DNA from: Hydra vulgaris
Taxonomy: Eukaryota > Cnidaria > Hydrozoa > Anthoathecata > Hydridae
NCBI RefSeq assembly: GCF_038396675.1
Contig: NC_088931.1
Span: 57,781,001-57,845,000 of the forward strand
Length of the DNA: 64,000 nucleotides
Reading direction: 5' to 3'
Numbering within the stretch: the first letter of the stretch is position 1; every line of letters begins with the position of its first letter. Both the position numbers and the translations under genes were made by a program. Of this stretch, positions 55,251 through 64,000 are shown in pieces. The notes beneath the pieces are model-generated. The model was not told the origin of the DNA and did not search any database. It saw only the letters and a program-made list of their open reading frames with translations.

Positions 55251-56471
55251 AAGGTGATTTTCAAGTTATTGGTTTTTTTACGAATAGTCGGCTAGTCTGG
55301 TATTTGACACAATTAAGTTGGGTAAATTTTTGGCGCACATAACGTAACGTATATTACCTTCACAATAAACAGATACTGGTTCCTTCACAATAAAAAAGGA
55401 TTGGTCCCTGGTCCAATTCAATTGGTTCCTTTTATCATTACTATTGAGATCAGAAATTAAAATTTAACTATTTTCAGGTGTGGACTCCAGCATGACTCCT
55501 AATGTAAAAAAAATTTGTTTAATATGGTCAATGAAAGTGCAGAAAATCAATTTAAGCTGCAATGTCAAAGTACAGTAATTTCTTGAAAATACTATTAAGC
55601 ATACTGTGCTGATAAGCAAATCTAATTAAGTCAAAAAAACAACAACAACGAACAAGCAATAAAATGAATTCATAGCTATTAGTTACTTAGACACGTTTCT
55701 CAAGTTTAAATATTTATTTTTTTGTTAAAAACTTAAATTAACTTAACAACTTTGTCATATCTTTGAATCCTTTTTGACGAGTATTCCATATGTTTTTGGC
55801 CTCGATATGCAATGCTAAATTCCGAATCGGGTATGTGGACGAATTTTGGGCAGCATCGAGTTTCGTGCAAACAGACTTTGACATCAAAAAAATCACACTG
55901 CCTTTAACTTTATAGCAGTGTTATTTTACGTTTTAGTGAATAAAATTCTTTTTCATTCAGTTAATGTTAATGCTACGTCGTTAGTCCCATTATTTTTGAT
56001 AAAAAAAAAAAAAAAGTTTTAGTCACTAAACAACGGTTTTCCGCATAAAATGAAAAAAACTTAAATCTTTTAACACATAACTTTTAAAGTTAACTGTGCA
56101 ACAATGGAGTACGGCACTTCTTTAAAACAAGTACGAGTCGCGACCCAATTTTACCATTTATGTTTAAAAAACAGAATAAGTTAAAAAAAAAAAGTTTACA
56201 AATTAATATTTTTTTAATATAAAAGCATTCTGCACGAATTAGTGAAGACATTATATTTCGTTCGATCTGCCCGAAATTTAATTCCACTGAATTTTGATTG
56301 CGTTTTGTGGTTTTAAATAATTCAAAAACCTATTTTAAAGTTTCTAATGACGTTTAGTGCAAAAAAATTAAAGTTTTTATATTTGTAAACAAATTTGATC
56401 AAGCAAAAATTAAATGATTGCATTATAAACATATTCTAATTTTGTAATCAAGCTGTTACTCTCAATTGACA
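55251..56471. other. AT-rich DNA, no gene
   Basis: No exon, frame or repeat recognised. Confidence 0.35.
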
Positions 56472-56650
56472 ATGGATACTAAGAAAAGACAAAAATACCA
56501 AAAATAAAATGAAGAATCTATTATACCCGCTGTTGCCGGTGTCCGTAATAATAATTTTTCTTGGAGAAAAGCAAGTATAAAATATAACGTACATTTACAT
56601 TCGGGGATAGAAAAAAAGGTAGATATAGTGTTTATCACGTTGAGAGTGGT
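56472..56650 (+). pseudogene. Pipsqueak HTH fragment of a pogo-like transposase
   Basis: ATG at 56472 opens MDTKKRQKYQ, a stop at codon 12 (TAA where Tyr is expected), then NEESIIPAVAGVRNNNFSWR and KASIKYNVHL, a Pipsqueak-type helix-turn-helix as found at the start of pogo-like transposases. Downstream (56650-57200) short pieces may be decayed linker, but no DDE motif is visible. Confidence 0.6.
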
Positions 56651-57617
56651 GCAACTGCTGTAGGTCGGGAACTGAATATGTATACGTGGTTGCACATTAA
56701 CTCGAATAAAAATAATATATCCACACCTAAACCGTTACCCGATTGTGATCTGATGTTTTGACACCACGTGCAACTGCAATAAAAACTACAAAAAAACAAA
56801 CCTTCAATAAGTATACTCCAGGGATGTATAAGGAAATCCAAAAAAACATCGTTAGTGTCAAAGCGGTACATTTATTATTCCAACAACTACAACATTTGAT
56901 AATCTAATCCCTAGAGAATCACTTTTTGATAGGTATAATTACTTTGTGCATTTTGGATCACATTGGATCACTTCAGCACCACCCAGTTTAAACAACATTT
57001 CTAATGAACTATCCGCTTTGTCAAATACATTTTACGAGATTTGACAATATTCTCCACATCAAAACTACCTAAATTTTTTGAAAATATCATAATAAGCAGA
57101 AAAAATCAAAAGAGGCATTTTAAAACATCTCATGATGTCAATGGAGTCGATTTTTTAAAAACTCAACAAGATGATTAAAAAATAAAAAGAAACAAAATGA
57201 AGAGAAAGAATAAAGAAAAAAAAGTGAGAGAAATCAAAATTGAAGGAAAGTGTATCAACGGCTTCTCTCAAAAGATGCCAATTTTCAGAAAACTTTGAAA
57301 CCTTATTTCTTTGAATTCTCAGAAAACTTTGAAACCTTATTTACCTCTGATAGTTGAAAGATCTCTTAAAGATCACTGGGACTCTTGATTAGCTATAGGT
57401 CTCATGTTTGTTTTAAACTCCAAAGTATTACTATATATGATATATATCATAAAATATTCTATTATAAAATACACATTCGAAGAGTTTTATGTAGAAAAAG
57501 TTTCCACACACCACCTTCATTGTTTATTAGATTTTATTAACACGAATAAAACAATTTAATTCTAGTGCGGCTTGCAATTAAATAATCAGTTTTAAACAAC
57601 TATTTCATAATAATTAC
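56651..57617. other. AT-rich DNA, possibly decayed pogo sequence
   Basis: Short open pieces follow the HTH fragment in shifting frames; a duplicated CAGAAAACTTTGAAACCTTA block occurs at 57285-57340. Nothing firm. Confidence 0.3.
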
Positions 57618-57780
57618 TACAGGTAAAGTTATATACTACAAGTAAAGAGACATTTATACTACAGCTAAAGTTATATACTATAAGTAAAGAGACCTTTATA
57701 CTACAGGTAAAGTTATATACTACAAGTAAAGAGACCTTTATACTGCAGGTAAAGTTATATATACTACAAGTACACTCTAA
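57618..57780. repeat. Minisatellite, 42-bp unit, about 3.7 copies
   Basis: Each unit joins CTACAGGTAAAGTTATATA and CTACAAGTAAAGAGACNTTTA half-units; copies differ by a few bases. Confidence 0.9.
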
Positions 57781-57784
57781 AAAA

Positions 57785-57985
57785 ACTAACGCCAAAATAA
57801 CAAAAAAATAAAAATAATAACGCCAGAGTTGAGCATATATAACGCCAGTTATCCGTTAAATTAGCGTTGTATAAGTGTTATATTGGCGTTATATTGCCGT
57901 TATATTGGTGTTATTTTAACGTTAGTTTTATCCGTTATATTTGCTCAACTCTGGCGTAATATTGGCGTTATATTGAAGAGAAGAT
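57785..57985. repeat. Fold-back repeat with GCGTTAT words
   Basis: Arms about 57820-57844 and 57933-57957 share AACGCCAGAGTTGAGCA and its reverse complement. The interior is made of GCGTTAT/ATAACGC words. The left flank ACACTCTAAAAAAACTAACG resembles a transposon end; no matching right end found. Confidence 0.7.
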
Positions 57986-58285
57986 GACCTAAAGAAAAAT
58001 GTGTTATATTTGGCATTATATTTTTTATACAGATACAATTTTTACGAGCACATGAAAAAACAAAAACGTTTTAAGATAATAATTACTATATAAATAATTT
58101 AATTGACTATGATCAGTTAAATTATTATTGTATGTTCAATTAAATTATTATTATATGTCTTGGTTGTGAACATATAGAAATGTAATAAAATTAGTAAAAT
58201 AAATTAAAAAATAATTACAACAGTGTTTAAAGTTTACATATAAAATTTAAAAGCATTTAAAAAATATATAATATATAACCTTAAA

Positions 58286-59857
58286 ATTGGGTACAAGATG
58301 TTGACACCACTCAAAATTACAAAACGAAAAAAGATAACCAATTTATATCATGTGTGTTTTATAATATATTTTCATTTAATTGATCATTTATAAGTATTTT
58401 AAAAAGGTATAACCTTACCATTGTTACTTGATTTTGATGCCACTAAATAAAAATTAAAAAGATATAAAATATATTAATTTGAACAGTTGTTTATAATTAT
58501 TTTTCAAAGATATAACATTATTATAGCTTCTAAGTGTCGATGCCACTAAAGATATAAAATTAAAAGGATAATAAGCAAATGACACCTTAATAATTTATGG
58601 AATATAAACTCGTATTGAAATAATACATGTAGCTTTACCAATGCTACTAAATGCTGTTGCATCTAAAGGTCACAAAATAAAATGAACAATAATTTAAAAA
58701 GACATTTTCTTTTACGAAGTCAATTATAATCATTTTGAAAAGATATAACCTTATCATTGCTATCAGATGTCAATAACATTAAAGACTGCAAAATACAAAA
58801 GATAACAAGCAAAAAAACTTCTTCAAAATATCGTTTATAGTGATTTTAAAAGACATCATCGGTAAGATTATCATTGAAAAAACACATAAAATAGGGTATA
58901 ACATAAAATCATAAACATTTTATAGGTTATTTATAAATATTTCGAAATAATATAATTTTACCATTGCTACTGATGTCACAATTGCCATTGATATCACTCA
59001 TAAATAAAGGATGAAAAGAAAAAAGAAAACAAGCAGGCAACCTCATCAAAATATATGGATTATATACTTACAGTGAAAAGATACTTGAGACTTTAAAAGT
59101 GGTACCAGATGTTGATCCGTTGGTAATAAATGTTGCAGCCACTAAATAACACAAATTAAAAATATGTATAATATATATTAATTTAAATAGTTGTTTATAA
59201 TAATTTTTCAAAAATATAACATTACCATGGCTATTAAGTTTTGATGCCACTAAAGAATATAAAATAAAAAGTCTAATAAGCAAATAACACTATAATAGTT
59301 TATGGAATATAAACTCGGATAGAAAAGATACATGTAGCTTTACCACTGGTACTAAATGCTGTTGGCACTAAAAATTACAAACTAAAATGAGCAATAACTT
59401 AAAAAGATATCTTTTCATAATAAGTCATTTATATCATTTTATTTATGATTTCCATATATCATTTATGTCATAACAATCATTTTTGAAAAGATATAACTTT
59501 ACCATTGCTACTAGATGTTGATGCCACAAATAAATACAAAAAACAAACAAGCAAACAACCCTTTTAAAATTTATGGAGTATATACTTGTAGTGAAAAGAT
59601 ACATGTAACTTTACCACTAGTACCAGATGTTGATGATACTTGAGTCTTTATAATAAAAAAGGTTGATAAGTAAATGACACTTTTAAAATTTATGAAATAT
59701 TTACTCATACTGAAAAGATAAGTGTAACTTTACCACAGATACAAAATGTTGTTGCTAACTAAAGATTATTTAAAATGTTTAATTTAAAAAGTTATTGAAA
59801 CTAATTATAAAAAGATGTAATATATAACATTATTATTGGTACAAGATGTTATTCCCA
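58286..59857 (-). other. Tandem array of 21-24-nt candidate microexons
   Basis: About 13 units spaced roughly 100-160 bp (one gap 213 bp), minus strand. Each unit has TTTAG, then a 24-nt block such as TGGCATCAACATCTAGTAGC plus AATG, then GTAAAG or GTAAGG. Intact AG and GT: 59754-59734 (21 nt), 59638-59615, 59367-59344, 59249-59226, 59151-59082 (70 nt), 58996-58962 (35 nt), 58662-58639, 58442-58419. One or both sites lost: 59857-59834, 59526-59503, 58778-58755, 58545-58522, 58309-58286. All intact 21/24-nt blocks are phase 1 at both ends and would encode repeats like VASTSSSN, VPTAFSTS, VSSTSGTS. A longer-range repeat of about 705 bp joins units c/d (58545, 58662) to h/i (59249, 59367). Host gene not identified. 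Could also be a non-coding satellite with chance splice-like words. Confidence 0.55.
59082..59151 (-). other. Fused two-unit exon in the array
   Basis: 70 nt between TTTAG and a perfect GTAAGT donor. It reads AATFITNGSTSGTTFKVSS and IFS, two array repeats joined without an intron plus sequence that is intronic in other units. Length 70 (phase shift +1) is compensated by the next exon, 58996-58962, of 35 nt. Confidence 0.5.
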
Positions 59858-61677
59858 CTAAAAAATACATTTTTTTAATAAAATGTACTACATAAGCGAA
59901 CCAGTAACATCTGCAGAAACAGATACTATTTTTAGGGTTATAAAGTTTTTATAATCATTAACTATTGGTATTTATTAAAACAAAAGCATAAATAATTTCG
60001 CACAGACACAAACACACACACAGATATAGTTTGGAGTCAATAAAAAATCTTTTCTTCAAAGCTATATTTATTATTTTACAAGGTCATACAGGTTATGGCT
60101 TATTAAAATTTTTAGGATTTCGTCAGTAATTTTAATCAAATTTAATTATCTGAAAATAATGTGAAGTTTTTTTATTTTATAGATATTATCAGTTTTGAAC
60201 ATTTGTCAACAATATTATAACAAAAATTTAAAGACCAAAAATAATATTAAGAGTAATTAAAAGGAATTAATCACGATCTTAACTATAAGCTATTGATTTG
60301 TAGCACATATCTTGATGCAGCCTCTAATTTTAACAGATATTTAACTTTTAAGATAGTTTCTTGGAAAATCCCGAGTAATTAGGCAAAGCAAGATGGATAA
60401 GATAAATCTTTAAGATAATAAACTGCTACAATAGCAGCTAAAACCTCTTTCATGCATGTTAATTGAGAGCTACATAATTCTTCTAGTTCGTGAACAAATA
60501 CCATAAAAAAAATAATTTATCACTACCTGTGGTCCATACAATGAGAGCAGAGTAAGTTCCGCATCAATGCTATCAGACTAAAAGAGAAAAATAGAAATGT
60601 TTATGTATTTTACATAAAATAAACATTTAACTAATAATTTTGGTAACCATATATGAAACTTATACTTTATTTTGTTAGAAAGTCAGGTACAACCAAAAAT
60701 AAAACACATTAAGATAACAAAGAAACTTACATGTGATAGCAAAAAAAGAAAATCTTAGCTTTTTTTAGAAATAAACATTTTTTGTAGTTCTATTATGCTT
60801 GAAACAACATTCACATTATCACTAAATGCAGCCTTAAGAAACCATTTAGAATTAGTAACAATATTTTCATTTTGGGGAAAAAACCTTTTAAATTCGTCAA
60901 TTAGAAGAGATGAATCTATTCGAAGTCTATGCGGGATTTGATCGAATATTTGATGATGAAATAGGCTTCTGTTGAGTATGCTCAATACAGCAACAGATGG
61001 AATAGCTTTTGCAAGTTCATTCAATAAAAATAATATAAAAAATTAGTAGTTCAGTAACATTTAAAAAAAAAAGATATCATTGATTAAAACAGTAATTTGG
61101 CTATCAATAATATCTTTTGTATTAATACAAAAAATAAATCTATTGTAAACTAACTGTTAATACCTTGAGCTCTGCCTCAGCTTTAATTATTGATAAAACT
61201 GGTTCAGCAAGTGCCGCAATATCTTTGATGTCTAAACTATTATGCTCTCTAGCTAGTTGTAAAAATTTTGGGGAACTTTCATTCATCTTAGACCATCTTT
61301 GTTGACGGAGATTATTGTTTATCTGCCAAAATAATCGTTCCTAAATACAAAAGTATAGGTTCCTAAAGCATAGGTCTAAACCAAATACAATTATTAAACA
61401 GTTATCCTTTTTTCATCATATCTAATCATTGTAATTCCATAATCAATTGTTTTGTTCAAAACAAGCTTAACAAAAAAAACTACCAACACAGTGGAAACCT
61501 CACAAATTAACCAATCAAAATCGATAAAAAATTCCTAAACAATCTATGGAGACTACATAATGTTGTTACATTGAATGTGTGTTTTATTTTTTAAGCCAAC
61601 AAGTCAGACACAAGTTTATTAATAAACGCAAGTTAAGTTGGTTAATGTGAATGACAGAAAACAATGTATAAAAGCTT

Positions 61678-62038
61678 CAGGCCTTGTTTTAAGCGTTAAG
61701 CAATTTGCCCACACGTAAAGCGATTTTAAAAAGATATAATCAGTTTATTAAATATTAAGCAATTATATTAAACGTTAAGCGATTTTAAAAAGATATAATC
61801 AGTTATTTAAAAAGCGAGTTAATTAAACATTAAGTGATTTTAAAAAGATATAATCAGTTATTTAAAAAGATAAATCAGATTTCAGACAGTAATCAATTTT
61901 GGTTAAGCAGATTTTTTGTTATTATTATTATAAGAATACTATTAAAAAAGTAAATTGCTCAACAAAAATCACTAACTGCTTAAAATCACTTAACACATAC
62001 ATATATCGCTCTACACTTAACGCTTAAAACAAGGCCTG
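61678..62038. mobile_element. MITE-like element, 361 bp
   Basis: Ends CAGGCCTTGTTTTAAGCGTT (left) and its reverse complement at the right, about 25 bp. The interior holds three tandem copies of a TTAAGCGATTTTAAAAAGAT unit (61715-61870). It lies between two exons of the spliced transposon-like gene. No clear target duplication. Confidence 0.75.
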
Positions 62039-62379
62039 TATTTTCATAAGTTTTATGATATTTCTTTATAAAATAAAAGAGTTACAACAAGAAAAAAGTA
62101 TGTGGAAAATTACTTATAAAAAACATACCCATTCATCCTTGAACTTAGGATAGAGGTTTCTTAAAGTAGTCTTGGGTCGCGAGAAGAACTGTTACAAAAT
62201 GGGTCATTGCCATTCACCTTTAATGCTGAAAATTGAGTAAGAGTATTCTTTAGTTCTTTCATAATATAAACATTATTAGCTCCATTGAGCAATTCGATAA
62301 TTGGCTTAGAAAAATAAGTTAACAGAAGATCCACATCCGATTGAGAAATTTGACTTTAGACATCTAAAAATATCCTAAT

Positions 62380-62990
62380 TTTAAAACCTTATAAACATGA
62401 ACTTTTCAATCTCAACATTAAAAAGTAAATAACAAGATTAGAAAATAGTAAAATAGTTATTTTTTACAGCAATATTATGATTAACATATAAGTGAAAAAA
62501 AAAATTGTTTATACCATTTAACAATACAACTTTTTACTGTAAAACTTTAAGTTGAGTTTATTAAAAAGTTGAAAGCCAGAGAGTTACTCGATAAAATGTT
62601 TCATCATCCTAGATTCATACTAGTATCTTATTCAACATGTTTGTAGATTTAGCACAACTAATTTTAGTTGGATTTTTATATATAAAGAATATCTAACTAT
62701 CCATCACAATAAAGTCATCTAGTCTATAACACTCGAAAACTTTTATTCAACCATTTAAACTTCTATAAGTGGTTTAAAAACTCAAATCTAAATCTATCAA
62801 AAGATTTTACATTTCTCTGTAGCCATTATTACCTAATAATTACAAAATAAATAAAACAGAGTTTTAGTATTCCTAATATTTATTATTATTTAGCTTTTAA
62901 TGTATATATAAATTCTTTTTAAATACTTAAATGAAGATTGGTTTAAAATATGATCTTGAACTGTCTTAAAGATAATAAATTCCGCCAATT
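62380..62990. other. AT-rich DNA between gene parts
   Basis: No exon or repeat recognised. Confidence 0.35.
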
Positions 62991-64000
62991 TTATTGTATT
63001 TATTGATTTGAAATACTAGTAAAAGATAAATTTGGAATAACAAGTGGAAATACAAGGAAGACATTACCAACTGATAGTGTAATCGTGCACCATGGAAACT
63101 GTAAATTTTCAGGAACTACAATATTTCTTGAAGAAAATGCAGGCAATCTGCAGGTGGAATAAATGTTAAAATGCACAGTGTTTAACTTGATTGTTTCAAA
63201 GTGCCTCTTTCCAAATTTTGATATTATTTTAGTGATTTGATGGAAAATAAGCTGGTCATTTTCAAAAACAGTTATAACGGATCCAATTTTATATAAAATG
63301 CCATCAATTTTTGCACTTTGTATTGCTCCTGACATATATTATAACTCATCTTCCTCACAATAGATATCAGTTTTAATCACTTATAGAATAAAAAAACTGT
63401 GCAATGGTGTTTGCTATCATTGCCTTATATGCTGAATACGGAATGTTCTTAAAGTTAAAATGTCAATATATTTTAACCACTTGATGTTTGAGCTCAAAAG
63501 CCATGCACATGTGCTCTATTAAAGGTCCTGATGTAGATGCCTGAACTAAATAGTGTTTTAGGAAATGAAGCTTTGGAATAAATCTAAGAGGATATAAACC
63601 CAAAAATAGTTCATGATGCACAGCAATGATTTCTTTTAAAGTAGTAAGATATTTTTCTGATATTATTGGAGACATACATAGCTGAACTATTTGTATCAAC
63701 TTTAGCAAGCATTTAAGATGTTTATTATGAGGCGAAATATTTTTCAATAAAAAAAAAGGTAAAACTCTTTTGAGAGTCAGTATTTGACCACTTCCAAAAC
63801 TTCCTTTAATTTTACATGTTTTTAAAATTAGACCAGGTTTTTCAATCCCAACTGGATAGATAAATGATTGTAGCCATGTATTTAATGATAATACTGTTAT
63901 AAATTACTTTCAACTGCAAATGCAAGAAACAGTTCTAACTGAAAATGAACAACACCTTCTAAAAGATCGTACATAGGGTCAAATAAAATTTGTTTAGTTA

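Larger units (their letters stand above)
60385..63950 (-). pseudogene. Spliced transposon-like gene, possibly CMC/CACTA-related
   Basis: Minus-strand pieces of a gene that enters from beyond 64000. First part: 63747-63463 (LKEIIAVHHELFLGLYPLRF, PKLHFLKHYLVQ, SGPLIEHMCMAFELKHQ) and 63335-63000 (KIDGILYKIGSVITVFEND, HFETIKLNTVHF). Both match the C-terminal end of a large transposon protein family seen in fish and cnidarians, which I tentatively place with CMC/CACTA-type elements. Second part: about 62350-62215 (SQSDVDLLLTYFSKPI), about 62170-62127 (TTLRNLYPKFKDEW, donor GTATGT), 61340-61164 (177 nt, ERLFWQINNNLRQQRW, good AG and GT), 61024-60755 (acceptor unclear), 60577-60527 (51 nt, good AG and GT), and a last piece to a stop near 60385 (AAIVAVYYLKDLSYP). 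Exons 62127 and 61164 join in frame. Some junctions do not, so it may be decayed. Confidence 0.45.

Noticed and set aside
56462..56871. Minus-strand frames of 77-78 codons
   Set aside because: They lie opposite the Pipsqueak HTH fragment, which is the recognisable reading.
58286..59857. Reading the microexon array as plain satellite DNA
   Set aside because: Not fully excluded, but splice-like words at both borders, constant phase and the compensating 70/35-nt pair make a coding explanation better supported.

Overview
The window is eukaryotic: very AT-rich, full of (TA)n and related microsatellites, dense in DNA transposons and retrotransposons, and with one clearly spliced host gene. The mix of elements (hAT, P-element with THAP domain, pogo and Tc1, Transib/RAG1-like, Penelope-like elements with a GIY-YIG domain, non-LTR LINEs) fits a cnidarian genome, most likely Hydra or a close relative. 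That assignment is inference from composition and from recalled family resemblance; no search was run.

Layout. 1-2055: two LINE reverse-transcriptase remnants. 2064-5400: a complete hAT element with terminal inverted repeats, a 7/8 matching 8-bp target duplication and a broken BED/hAT transposase. 5580-8090: a decayed pogo-like element on the minus strand. 8150-14800: Penelope-like and LINE copies separated by (TA)n arrays, with nested insertion, an inverted Penelope tail carrying a hammerhead-like core, and a tandem second copy. 14990-17455: a diverged ~0.9-kb tandem duplication. 21490-23500: a minus-strand LINE. 23699-24390: a hAT-like transposase remnant with paired hairpins.

26357-41930 (minus) holds the only host gene I can define well: an SLC36-like amino acid transporter (Aa_trans family). 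I recovered eight exons by hand. All have GT/AG borders, keep frame across all seven junctions, and sum to 1293 nt (430 codons plus stop). Its introns contain a non-autonomous hAT element, a tRNA-derived SINE, a 0.63-kb inverted repeat, minisatellites, and one microsatellite split by two transposons (a hAT-like element at 35967-38899 and a Tc1 element at 38923-40456).

44000-51700 is a transposon nest: a hAT element invaded by a P element (46245-48510), a 1-kb terminal-inverted-repeat element (48863-49871) and a SINE (51001-51206). 53382-54780 is a Transib/RAG1-like transposase remnant. 58286-59857 (minus) is the most unusual region: about 13 tandem units, each with a 21-24-nt candidate microexon bounded by AG/GT, all in the same phase, encoding an 8-residue Ser/Thr-rich repeat. 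60385-64000 (minus) holds spliced pieces of a transposon-like gene that runs off the window.

A second theme is short near-perfect hairpins lying inside transposon coding sequence and replacing or interrupting the expected protein. They look like fold-back template-switch scars.
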